A DNA stretch of 64,000 nt from Mesorhizobium sp. M8A.F.Ca.ET.218.01.1.1 (GTDB lineage: Bacteria > Pseudomonadota > Alphaproteobacteria > Rhizobiales > Rhizobiaceae): contig NZ_SRUZ01000008.1 in assembly GCF_004791165.1 (NCBI RefSeq), positions 311,397 to 375,396 on the forward strand. Direction: 5' to 3'. The notes beneath the pieces were generated by a model, which saw only the letters and a program-made list of their open reading frames with translations, did not search any database and was not told the origin of the DNA. Position 1 is the first letter of the stretch; each line of letters begins with the position of its first letter. The translations under genes and the position numbers were made by a program. Shown here piece after piece: positions 27,641-36,028 of this stretch.

Positions 27641-30600
27641 ATGGCAGACAGAACCCAACTGAGAGCAGCCGACAACAACGACATCGCCGACGATGATCCG
27701 TTCGCGGAACTGACCAGGATCATGGGATTCGACCCGCGCCAGCCGGTCAAGCCGCAGGCGCCGGCCGAGCCGAAAGCCGCTGTGGCCGATCCGTCCGCGG
27801 GAGAGGGCGATTTCGACATCGACCTCGAAAAGGAGCTGATGGGCGAGTTCGACGCTGCCGACAGCGTTGCCGCTCCAGTTGTCGCAGCTCATGAGCCGGC
27901 AGTCGAGCCGGTGGCCGTCGATGTTGCGGACGACGATCTCGCATTGTCACTCGACGACGATTTCCACCTGGACATGTCGGATGCCGATGACCAGGCGGTC
28001 GCCGCCAGCCATGCGACCGCTGGCGCCGCGCAAGCCGTGCCGTCCGTTGAACCTGCCTTCGACGCCGATTTCGACAATGCCGTCGCCAGTTCGCTCGAAG
28101 ACATCTCGCCCTTCGACGATGATCTGCCGATGGAGGATGAGCTTGCCGCCTCCCTCGACCAGGATTTCCATATCGAGGACGAGGCTGCCGAGGCCCGGCA
28201 TGCCGTTGAATCGCCGGTGGCCGAAGTGCCGGTGGCCGTCGAGCCGGCCTCCAATCATGAATTCGACGATGCGGTCGCGATCTCGCTCGAAGACGAGCTG
28301 ATGCTCGACGACCATCCGGCGGATCAGCGCCAAGCGGCTGCTGTCGACTATCCAGAACCTGTACTAGCCGCCGCGGATGAAACCCAGGTGATCTCCGACG
28401 AGGATTTCGCGGGTCACTTCGACGATGCCATGCCCGATGTCGATGTGGATTTTGACGTTCAGGCGGACGAGCCGGAGGCTTTTGATGACGAGCCGGCGCA
28501 CGAACTGCGCGCCGATGCCGTCGAGACGCAGGATGAAATTCCAGGCGCTGAAGCTGTTTCGGATGACGCCTTCGACCTGAATCTGGACGAGGCGTTTGCC
28601 GAGCCTGCCGAAGAGCCCGTCGCCGAAATCGCCGCGGCTTCCCCGCAATCGGCAGCTCCCGCGGCAGCCATTGTGCCGCCGGTGCAAGCGCCCATCGCGG
28701 ACGAACGAAGCCTCGAAGACGAGCTGAACGCGCTTCTCGGTGCCATGACCGCGCGCACGCTGCCGTCGGCCAAGGAACCGGCCATGGTTCAGCCCGCCGT
28801 GACCCAGCCAGCCGCGACCCAGCCAACCGCAGCGCCCGTTCAGCCGCCTCTCGCCGCGACTACAAAGATCGCGGAGCAACCCGTCGATCTTGTTGGTGAC
28901 CTCGACTGGGATCTCGATGAAACAGCGTCCGAGGATGCGCATCAATCCGGCTCCGCCCAGGCCGCCGACGCCAACCTCGACGACCTGTTGCTCGATGAAC
29001 TTCAGGACCAGGATTTCGGCCCGGATGCCGCTGAACAGGGTGATGTCGATCTCGACAATGATGCCTTCGACGCCGCCCTGGCCAAAAGCATCGGTTCGCG
29101 TGACGAAACGGCGTCCCGGCCGGATCAGGCCGATTCGCTCGATTGGCTGGCGGAACGTTCCGGAGCGTCGGAGTCGGCCCGTTCCTGGAGCCGCGTGACA
29201 CCAGTTCCCCAACAGCCGGCGTTTGCCGCGCAGCCTGCTCCCTCCATGGCGGCCAGGATGGCGGCCCCGGAAGTGGCCACCGTGCCGTCCTACCGTTCGG
29301 CCGAGCCGGTTGCGGCTGCTCCCTATATGGCTCCGGTATCGGCGCCGCAGGCCGGGCAGTCCTCGCACTATGAAGAGATGCCCGATGTCGAGACGGTCGA
29401 TGTGCCGGAGCGCGTCGTCGCGCTGGCTGACGATCTCGACATTCCGGAGTTGCATTTCGAGGAAGATGAGCCGGCAGCGGCCGTTTATGATGATCTCGAC
29501 GCCGAATTCGCCAGCCTTCTGACCGAGATGAATTCGGTCGAGGTCGCGCCTGCTACTGCCGGCAACGCCGCCTATGCCGACGAATCCTACAATACCGGGT
29601 TCAATAAAGGATATGGCGCGGCCAATCCGGGATATGGCGCTGCCAATCCGGGATATGGCGAGGTCAATCCGGGATATGACGGGGTCAATCCGGGATATGA
29701 AGAGCCGAGGCAAGCCTATCAGCCGGAAGCGCGGACCTATGCGGCACGGCCGGCGGAAATGCCCGCCCGCGCGTCGGCCTCGGGCTATGCCGATGCTGCC
29801 GAAGGCTTCGATCTCGACAATCTGCCCGGCAGCCAGCCGGTCTCTCAGGCGGACGATTTTGCCGTCGATGAACTCGACTACGATCCCGAGCTGGACGAAG
29901 CGATGTCGGTTCCGGGCCTCGGCGAGCGGGAAGCCGCCAGGCCGTCGGGCCGGCGCGGCCTGTTCATTGCCGCGATTGTCGGTGCCGTTGCGGTCGCGGG
30001 CGGCCTTGGCGCCTTTGCGCTGTCTTTGGGCGGCAAGGGCGGCAGCGAAGCTCCGGTGATCGTCAAGGCGGACAATTCGCCGATCAAGGTCAAGCCGGAA
30101 AATCCGGGCGGCACGGTGGTGCCGAACCAGGACAACAAGGTCTATGACGCGGTGGTCAAGGGCGCGAAGCCCGCCGAGCCGGTCCAGCAGAAGCTTGTCA
30201 CCAACACTGAGGAACCAGTGGACGTGCAGGCGAAAGACCCGGCCCGCGCCGTCAATCTTTCTCCCGATCAGAACGCCGCCGCCGGCACGGATGGCGGTGG
30301 CGAGGTTTCGACCGCTGGCGCGGCCCCGGCCGACAATGCGGCGCCCGCGCCGAAGTCGGAGGATCGCATCGCGCAGGTCCTGCAGGACGCCGACAAGGGC
30401 ACCAACAACGACGTCGTTGCCGTTGCGCCGCGCAAGGTCAGGACCATGGTGGTCAAGTCCGACGGCTCACTGGTGGCGCGCGAGGATCCGGCACCGGCGG
30501 CACCGCAGGTGGCCGCGGCCGAGCCGACGGATCCGGCGCCACAGCATGTGGCGCCTGCCGGAGCCGACCAGACTGGCGCCGACCAGACTGGCGCCGACCA

Positions 30601-31096
30601 GACTGGCGCCAACGAGACTGGCACCGACCAGACTGGCACCGTGGCGCCCGCCGCCGCGCAGGCTGACGATGAGCCGGCTCTGAAGCCTGCCGCCAAGCCT
30701 GCCAAGGCTGAAGCCAAGGCGCAGTCGGCCAACACGCCAGCCAAGGTTGCGATCGCGCCGCAACGTCCGTCCGACCAGCCGGTCGACGTGGTCGGCGAGG
30801 TCAAGCCCGATCAGGTCGCTTCCATCGATCCGGCCTCGACCGCGACTGGCAGCGGTGCGTGGTCGATACAAATCGCTTCGCAGCCGACGGTGGACAGCGC
30901 CCAGTCGACCTACCAGGATCTGCAGCGCCGTTATGGCAGCGTGCTTTCCGGCCGCACGGCCAACATCGTCAAGGCCGAGATTGCCGGCAAGGGAACGTTT
31001 TACCGCGTCCGCGTTCCGGCTCAGTCGCGCAACGATGCCATCAATCTGTGCACCAGCTACAAGGCCGCGGGCGGCAACTGCTTCGTATCGCGCTAG
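27641..31096 (+). CDS. Large SPOR-domain membrane protein
   Basis: A single-pass inner-membrane protein of 1151 aa with a very long acidic N-terminal cytoplasmic part (to about residue 770) made of degenerate repeats such as FDDAVAISLEDEL and SLDQDFHIED. A transmembrane segment follows (about 773-795, FIAAIVGAVAVAGGLGAFAL), then a periplasmic linker rich in Ala, Pro and Lys, and a C-terminal SPOR domain (about 1070-1151, WSIQIASQPTVDSAQSTYQD to CTSYKAAGGNCFVSR). SPOR binds denuded peptidoglycan at the division site. Two in-frame tandem repeats lie at residues 657-684 and 975-999. An ATG at 27617 is an alternative start. The gene sits between argS and nagZ, the usual rhizobial order, and ends with a strong terminator. 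Confidence 0.88.
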   Translation: MADRTQLRAADNNDIADDDPFAELTRIMGFDPRQPVKPQAPAEPKAAVADPSAGEGDFDIDLEKELMGEFDAADSVAAPVVAAHEPAVEPVAVDVADDDLALSLDDDFHLDMSDADDQAVAASHATAGAAQAVPSVEPAFDADFDNAVASSLEDISPFDDDLPMEDELAASLDQDFHIEDEAAEARHAVESPVAEVPVAVEPASNHEFDDAVAISLEDELMLDDHPADQRQAAAVDYPEPVLAAADETQVISDEDFAGHFDDAMPDVDVDFDVQADEPEAFDDEPAHELRADAVETQDEIPGAEAVSDDAFDLNLDEAFAEPAEEPVAEIAAASPQSAAPAAAIVPPVQAPIADERSLEDELNALLGAMTARTLPSAKEPAMVQPAVTQPAATQPTAAPVQPPLAATTKIAEQPVDLVGDLDWDLDETASEDAHQSGSAQAADANLDDLLLDELQDQDFGPDAAEQGDVDLDNDAFDAALAKSIGSRDETASRPDQADSLDWLAERSGASESARSWSRVTPVPQQPAFAAQPAPSMAARMAAPEVATVPSYRSAEPVAAAPYMAPVSAPQAGQSSHYEEMPDVETVDVPERVVALADDLDIPELHFEEDEPAAAVYDDLDAEFASLLTEMNSVEVAPATAGNAAYADESYNTGFNKGYGAANPGYGAANPGYGEVNPGYDGVNPGYEEPRQAYQPEARTYAARPAEMPARASASGYADAAEGFDLDNLPGSQPVSQADDFAVDELDYDPELDEAMSVPGLGEREAARPSGRRGLFIAAIVGAVAVAGGLGAFALSLGGKGGSEAPVIVKADNSPIKVKPENPGGTVVPNQDNKVYDAVVKGAKPAEPVQQKLVTNTEEPVDVQAKDPARAVNLSPDQNAAAGTDGGGEVSTAGAAPADNAAPAPKSEDRIAQVLQDADKGTNNDVVAVAPRKVRTMVVKSDGSLVAREDPAPAAPQVAAAEPTDPAPQHVAPAGADQTGADQTGADQTGANETGTDQTGTVAPAAAQADDEPALKPAAKPAKAEAKAQSANTPAKVAIAPQRPSDQPVDVVGEVKPDQVASIDPASTATGSGAWSIQIASQPTVDSAQSTYQDLQRRYGSVLSGRTANIVKAEIAGKGTFYRVRVPAQSRNDAINLCTSYKAAGGNCFVSR
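29609..29692 (+). repeat. 21-bp coding tandem repeat, four units
   Basis: Four units starting GGATATGGCGCGGCCAATCC encode GYGAANP, GYGAANP, GYGEVNP and GYDGVNP in the SPOR protein; a partial fifth unit (GYEEP) follows. The units are in frame, so gain or loss of copies would keep the protein open. Confidence 0.9.
30563..30637 (+). repeat. 15-bp coding tandem repeat, five units
   Basis: GCCGACCAGACTGGC is present three times exactly and twice with one or two changes, encoding ADQTG x3, ANETG and TDQTG in the periplasmic linker of the SPOR protein. In frame and likely variable in copy number between strains. Confidence 0.92.
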
Positions 31097-31116
31097 ACGT
31101 CGATCCAATCCTTCAA

Positions 31117-31149
31117 AGCCGGCGCGGCCCTGGGCCGCGCCGGCTTTTT
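31117..31149 (+). terminator. Rho-independent terminator after the SPOR gene
   Basis: GCCGGCGCGGCC pairs with GGCCGCGCCGGC around a very short loop, followed by TTTTTAT. Starts 20 bases after the SPOR stop. Confidence 0.92.
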
Positions 31150-31259
31150 ATATGGCGATATCCATATGCCTGACTTTTTCATGTGGAACATGTCCTGCAG
31201 CCCGCCGCATGCGGTCAGGGATGATTCCCTTTGACAGCGCGAAGCCCTAGACTCCTGAA

Positions 31260-32279
31260 ATGACCGAATCAAAATCCATGATCCTCGGCTGTGCCGGGAA
31301 ATCGCTCACCCGCGAAGAAATCAATTTCTATCGCAATGAATGCCCGTGGGCCTTCATCCTGTTTGCCCGCAACATTGGCGAGGCCGAGCAGATCCGCGAC
31401 CTGGTCGCCGAAATGCGTGACTGTATCGGGCGCCCGGACGCGCTGGTGTTCATCGACCAGGAAGGTGGCAGGGTACAGCGCCTGCGGCCGCCACTGGCGC
31501 CGAATTATCCGGCCGGCGGCGCGCTTGGGGCGCTGTGGCGCGACGATCACGACGCCGGCGCACGCGCCGCCTGGCTGATGGCGCGGCTGCATGCCTTCGA
31601 CCTGCTGCGCTACGGCATATCAGCGGATTGCCTGCCGGTGCTCGACGTGCCGATCGAAGGGGCCAGCGATGTCATCGGCGCGCGCGCCTATGGCAAGGAT
31701 CCGCGTCCGGTCATCGAACTTGGCCGCGCCGCGGCCGAGGGCCTGATGTCGGGCGGTGTGCTGCCCGTGATGAAGCATATTCCGGGGCACGGCCGGGCCT
31801 TTGCCGATACGCATTTCGAACTGCCTGTCGTCGACGCCTCGCTCAGCGATCTGCAGCGGCACGATTTTGCTCCGTTCCGTGAGCTCAACCATCTGCCGAT
31901 GGCGATGACCGCGCATGTCGTCTACAGCGCGATCGATCCCAAGAACCCGGCGACGACTTCCGGCAAGGTCATCGACGAGATCATTCGACGCGAGATCGGC
32001 TTCGATGGACTGCTGATGAGCGACGACACCTCGATGAAGGCACTTTCTGGGGATTTCCCGACAAAGGCGGCCTCGATCCTTGCGGCGGGCTGCGATCTGG
32101 TCCTTCACTGCAACGGTGTTTTTGAGGAGATGGCGGGTATCGCATCGCGCACCACGGGGCTTGAAGGCAAGTCGCTGGAGCGTGCCAAGCGGGCGATGAC
32201 CTATATAAGCAAACGAGACGCGGCCGAAGAAACCGAAATCCGTGCCGAATTCGCCACCTATTTCGACGCGGTGGCCTAG
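31260..32279 (+). CDS. nagZ: Beta-N-acetylhexosaminidase (NagZ, GH3)
   Basis: Cytoplasmic peptidoglycan-recycling enzyme that removes GlcNAc from GlcNAc-anhydroMurNAc peptides; family GH3, 339 aa. The family signature KHIPGHGRAFADTHFELP begins at K172 and contains the catalytic His. The nucleophile is the Asp in LLMSDDTSMKAL near residue 255. FIDQEGGRVQRL near residue 65 is another conserved segment. scpA follows 20 bases later. The SPOR-nagZ-scpA-scpB-tatA-tatB-tatC order is conserved in Rhizobiales. Confidence 0.95.
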   Translation: MTESKSMILGCAGKSLTREEINFYRNECPWAFILFARNIGEAEQIRDLVAEMRDCIGRPDALVFIDQEGGRVQRLRPPLAPNYPAGGALGALWRDDHDAGARAAWLMARLHAFDLLRYGISADCLPVLDVPIEGASDVIGARAYGKDPRPVIELGRAAAEGLMSGGVLPVMKHIPGHGRAFADTHFELPVVDASLSDLQRHDFAPFRELNHLPMAMTAHVVYSAIDPKNPATTSGKVIDEIIRREIGFDGLLMSDDTSMKALSGDFPTKAASILAAGCDLVLHCNGVFEEMAGIASRTTGLEGKSLERAKRAMTYISKRDAAEETEIRAEFATYFDAVA

Positions 32280-32299
32280 CAAAGAGGAAGTGACAGGCA

Positions 32300-33145
32300 G
32301 TGGCGGAAGCATTGGAAAGCAAGGCCGCGAAGGCTGCACCGATGGACCGCCTGTGGGCCGAGAACGATGAGTCACGGCTGACGGGCGACCCGTCGCTGGT
32401 CGTCGACGTGGCCGGCTTCGAAGGCCCACTCGATCTTCTCTTGCACCTTGCCCGCACCCAGAAGGTCGATCTGGCGCGCATTTCCATCCTGGCGCTGGTC
32501 GAGCAATATTTGACCTTTGTCGAGACGGCGCGGGCGCTGCGGCTCGAACTTGCCGCCGACTATCTGGTGATGGCGGCGTGGCTGGCCTTCCTCAAATCGA
32601 AGCTCCTGATCCCCAAGCAGCCGGGCGAAGAGGGCGAAAGCGGCGAGGAACTCGCAGCGGTGCTGCAATTCCGGCTGAAGCGGCTCGAAGCCATGCGCGA
32701 TGCGTCGGCGCGTCTGGTCAACCGCAACCGGCTCGGCCGCGACGTGTTCGCACGCGGCATGCCGGAAATGGTCATCATCGAGAAGCGCAACACCTATTCG
32801 GCGTCGCTTTACGATCTCCTGACCGCGTATGCGCAGCAGCGGCAGAAGCAGGCGATCACCAACGTGACGATCGCCAGGCGCGGCGTCTGGTCACTCAAGG
32901 ACGCTCGCGACATCCTGACCCGGCTGATCGGCTCGCTGCGCGACTGGACGACGCTCGACAGCTTCCTCATCCGATATCTGACCAGCCCGCAAGAGCGGCG
33001 CACCGCGATCGCCAGTTCGTTCGCGGCCACACTGGAACTGGTGCGCGAGCGCAAGATGGATATGCGGCAGGACGAGGTGTTCGCACCGATCTATCTGCGC
33101 GACCACCGCGCACAGACAATCAAGGCAGTCGAGGTGGCATCATGA
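32300..33145 (+). CDS. scpA: Segregation and condensation protein A
   Basis: Kleisin subunit of the bacterial Smc-ScpAB condensin, 281 aa. The N-terminal Smc-head contact is FEGPLDLLLHLARTQKVDLA (about residues 37-56), followed by the helical YLVMAAWLAFLKSKLLIP segment. The C-terminal winged helix (from about 200) closes the ring. The start is GTG with AGGAAGTGACAG upstream. Its stop overlaps the scpB start (ATGA), so the two are coupled. Confidence 0.93.
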   Translation: MAEALESKAAKAAPMDRLWAENDESRLTGDPSLVVDVAGFEGPLDLLLHLARTQKVDLARISILALVEQYLTFVETARALRLELAADYLVMAAWLAFLKSKLLIPKQPGEEGESGEELAAVLQFRLKRLEAMRDASARLVNRNRLGRDVFARGMPEMVIIEKRNTYSASLYDLLTAYAQQRQKQAITNVTIARRGVWSLKDARDILTRLIGSLRDWTTLDSFLIRYLTSPQERRTAIASSFAATLELVRERKMDMRQDEVFAPIYLRDHRAQTIKAVEVAS

Positions 33146-33909
33146 GCGAACGCGCCAACGCTTCGGTTATCCCATTCAAGATGGATGATGAGTCGGAAGA
33201 CGGCGAGATCGACCAGGCCTCGGCCGGGAATCCGGTACAGAACCCGGCCGAGCGGCTGTATCTGGCGGAAGCCGTGCGCATGGCCGAGGCGATCGTGTTC
33301 GCCAGCGCCGAACCCGTCAGCGAAAAGCAGCTTGCCGCACGCCTTCCCGATGGCATCAATCTTACCCTCGCCATGACAGAGCTGCAGCAGATCTACGCCC
33401 GGCGCGGCGTCAATCTGGTCCGGGTCGGCGACGCCTGGGCGTTCCGCACCGCTGGCGACCTCGCCTTTCTGATGAGCCGCGATACGGTGCAGCAGCGCAA
33501 GCTGTCGCGGGCGGCGCTCGAGGTGCTGGCGATCATTGCCTATCATCAGCCGGTGACGCGCGCCGAGATCGAGGACATCAGAGGCGTCGAGACCTCGAAG
33601 GGGACGCTGGATACGCTGCTCGAGACGGAATGGGTGCGCATGCGCGGCCGGCGCAAAACGCCCGGCCGTCCCGTCACCTATGGCACCACCGAAACCTTCC
33701 TCGATCATTTCGCGCTCGAAGAGATCCGCGATCTTCCGGGTATGGAGGAACTGAAGGGCGCCGGCCTGCTGTCAGGCCGCATGCCGTCGAACTTCTCCAT
33801 CCCGCAGCCGCCGGCCGATCCCGACGCGCTGACCGAGGACGAGGATCCGCTGACCGACATCGATCTCGAGGAGCTCGGTCTGCTGACGCCGCGCGTCACG
33901 GAAGATTGA
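33142..33909 (+). CDS. scpB: Segregation and condensation protein B
   Basis: Partner of ScpA in the condensin complex; a 255-aa protein with tandem winged helices (about residues 45-195). Typical segments are MAEAIVFASAEPVSEKQLAA, LSRAALEVLAIIAYHQPVTRAEIEDIRG and WVRMRGRRKTPGRPVTYGTT. The acidic C-terminal tail (DALTEDEDPLTDIDLEELG) is common in this group. ATG overlaps the scpA stop. A 179-base gap without a gene separates it from tatA. Confidence 0.93.
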   Translation: MSERANASVIPFKMDDESEDGEIDQASAGNPVQNPAERLYLAEAVRMAEAIVFASAEPVSEKQLAARLPDGINLTLAMTELQQIYARRGVNLVRVGDAWAFRTAGDLAFLMSRDTVQQRKLSRAALEVLAIIAYHQPVTRAEIEDIRGVETSKGTLDTLLETEWVRMRGRRKTPGRPVTYGTTETFLDHFALEEIRDLPGMEELKGAGLLSGRMPSNFSIPQPPADPDALTEDEDPLTDIDLEELGLLTPRVTED

Positions 33910-34088
33910 CCACGAGCGCCTATCAAAAGCCGTCTTGCACCTTTAGATGTGCCGTTTGGTAGCGGGCCGCATCGCTGAAAATGCGTGACATCCGACACCC
34001 TTTCATAAACTCTGTCGCGGTTGTGTTTGAATCCCAACGCGAAAACGCATAGATCATCGCCAGGGAAAACATTCGAGAGAGATTTGCT

Positions 34089-34310
34089 ATGGGTTCATTT
34101 TCGATTTGGCACTGGATGATCGTGTTGGTCATCGTGCTTCTGGTGTTCGGTCGCGGCAAGATTCCCGAGCTGATGGGCGACATGGCCAAGGGCATCAAGA
34201 GCTTCAAGAAGGGCATGGCCGACGACGACGTTGCCGACGACAAGCGCACCGTCGAACACCGTGCCGATGAGACCGTTTCGGCCGCGAAGGAAAAGGCCAG
34301 CAAGAGCTGA
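34089..34310 (+). CDS. tatA: Sec-independent translocase protein TatA
   Basis: Pore-forming component of the twin-arginine translocase, 73 aa. The N-terminal transmembrane helix (WHWMIVLVIVLLVF) ends in the family hinge FGRGKIPELMGD, followed by the amphipathic helix MAKGIKSFKKGM and a charged tail. First gene of tatABC. AGAGAGATTTGCT precedes the ATG. Confidence 0.95.
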   Translation: MGSFSIWHWMIVLVIVLLVFGRGKIPELMGDMAKGIKSFKKGMADDDVADDKRTVEHRADETVSAAKEKASKS

Positions 34311-34340
34311 GCCAAGAAGTTCTAGTCGGAACGGATTGCC

Positions 34341-35057
34341 ATGTTTGAAGTCGGCTGGACCGAAATGCTGGTGATCGCGATCGTCATGATCGTGGTCGTC
34401 GGGCCGAAGGATTTGCCCAACATGCTGCGCACCTTCGGCCGCACGACGGCGAAGCTGCGCGCCATGGCCGCCGACTTCCAGAAACAGTTCAACGAGGCAT
34501 TGAAGGAAGCCGAGCTCGACGACGTGAAGAAGTCGGTCGACGAGCTCAGGGGCCTGAGCCCGGTTGCCGAAATCCGAAAGCAGCTCAATCCGTTCGAGCA
34601 GGCGGCGGCCGATGTGCGCGCCGGTGTCGATGCCGCGATGAAGCCGAAGCCGGCCGCCGATCCGTCGGCCCCTGCCGCTTCGACGCCACAGGCGGCCGAG
34701 CCGTTGAAGAACGGCGCGACTGAAATGCCTGGCGTCAACGGGCCTGAAGCCACGACACCAGCCCCGATTTTCCCGGCAATGACCGATGAATCGGTTGTGG
34801 CGGCATCCACGGATCCTGCCGTTGCGCCGAAGGCAGCTGCGGCCAAGAAAACCGCCAAGGCGGCCCCGGCCGCGAAGGCGCCGTCCATGGCCTCGACATC
34901 TGCGAAGGCGGTGACGGCAAAAGCCGCACCCGCGGTGAAGGCGAAAGCGACACCTGCACCCAAGGCGACTGCTGCCAAAGCGTCAGCAAAAGCCGAACCG
35001 AAGCCTGCTCCGGCGAAGAAGCCGGGAGCCAAAAAGACGGCTGGAGCCGCCAAGTGA
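34341..35057 (+). CDS. tatB: Sec-independent translocase protein TatB
   Basis: Part of the TatBC substrate receptor, 238 aa. N-terminal helix FEVGWTEMLVIAIVMIVVVG, then GPKDLPNMLRTFGR and the amphipathic helix that marks TatB rather than TatA. The long tail (from about 105) is rich in Ala, Lys and Pro, with repeats such as KAAPAVKAKATPAPKATAAK, longer than in E. coli but common in rhizobia. Its stop overlaps the tatC start by 3 bases. Confidence 0.95.
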   Translation: MFEVGWTEMLVIAIVMIVVVGPKDLPNMLRTFGRTTAKLRAMAADFQKQFNEALKEAELDDVKKSVDELRGLSPVAEIRKQLNPFEQAAADVRAGVDAAMKPKPAADPSAPAASTPQAAEPLKNGATEMPGVNGPEATTPAPIFPAMTDESVVAASTDPAVAPKAAAAKKTAKAAPAAKAPSMASTSAKAVTAKAAPAVKAKATPAPKATAAKASAKAEPKPAPAKKPGAKKTAGAAK

Positions 35058-35929
35058 GCGTTTCGGACAAGGAAAAGGACGAGATCGAGAAATCGTCCGC
35101 GCCGCTGATCGAGCATCTCATCGAGTTACGCCGACGGCTGATCTGGTCGCTCGGCGGCTTCTTCGTCGCTTTCCTGGTCTGTTTCTTCTTCGCCAAGCGG
35201 CTGTTCAACCTTCTGGTCGTCCCGTTCAAATGGGCGACGAAATGGGCGGGGCTCGACCCGCACAAGGTCGAGCTGATCTACACCGCGCCGCAGGAATTCT
35301 TCTTCACGCAGGTCAAGCTCGCCATGTTCGGCGGCATGGTCATTGCCTTTCCGCTGATCGCCACGCAGATCTACAAATTCATCGCGCCTGGCCTCTACAA
35401 GAACGAGCGCAATGCCTTCCTGCCGTTCCTGATCGCATCGCCCATCCTGTTCCTGATGGGCGCCTCGCTGGTCTATTTCTTCTTCACGCCGATGGTGATG
35501 TGGTTCTTCCTCGCCATGCAGCAGGTAGGCACGGACGACCAGGTACAGATTTCCCTGCTGCCGAAAGTGTCGGAATATCTCAGCCTGATCATGACGCTGA
35601 TCTTCTCCTTCGGCCTGGTGTTCCAGTTGCCGGTGGTGACCAGCCTGATGACGCGTGTCGGCATGCTGTCGTCCAAGGCGCTGGCGGAAAAACGCAAATG
35701 GGCGATCGTCATCGCCTTCATCGTGGCCGCGGTGCTGACACCTCCGGATCCGATGAGCCAGATCGGCCTGGCCATTCCGACCATCGTTCTCTACGAGGTC
35801 TCCATCTGGGCCGCGCGATGGATCGAGCGGGATCAGGAAAAACAGCGGCTGGCGCGCGAGAAGCAGGAAGCCGGCGAGACCGTGGCGGACAAGGCGCCGG
35901 ACGAGCCTCCGGCGCCGGCTGCCTCGTAA
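35054..35929 (+). CDS. tatC: Sec-independent translocase protein TatC
   Basis: Six-helix membrane receptor for twin-arginine signal peptides, 291 aa. Conserved segments are APLIEHLIELRRRLIWSL at the N terminus and AFLPFLIASPILFLMGASLV with FSFGLVFQLPVV in the middle. The start is GTG within GTGA, overlapping the tatB stop, so translation is coupled. A charged Ala- and Pro-rich tail follows the last helix. serS lies 99 bases downstream. Confidence 0.96.
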   Translation: MSVSDKEKDEIEKSSAPLIEHLIELRRRLIWSLGGFFVAFLVCFFFAKRLFNLLVVPFKWATKWAGLDPHKVELIYTAPQEFFFTQVKLAMFGGMVIAFPLIATQIYKFIAPGLYKNERNAFLPFLIASPILFLMGASLVYFFFTPMVMWFFLAMQQVGTDDQVQISLLPKVSEYLSLIMTLIFSFGLVFQLPVVTSLMTRVGMLSSKALAEKRKWAIVIAFIVAAVLTPPDPMSQIGLAIPTIVLYEVSIWAARWIERDQEKQRLAREKQEAGETVADKAPDEPPAPAAS

Positions 35930-36028
35930 GACGCCAGCGGCGGAAAACGACAACCGCCGCCCCGCCTCATCTTGCATCGATCGAGGATGCGGTTTACGCC
36001 CTCCTGCCTAGTTTGAGGACGGATAACC

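Noticed and set aside
30563..30637. CRISPR or regulatory iterons
   Set aside because: The 15-bp units are directly adjacent and in frame inside a coding region, so they are a coding minisatellite.
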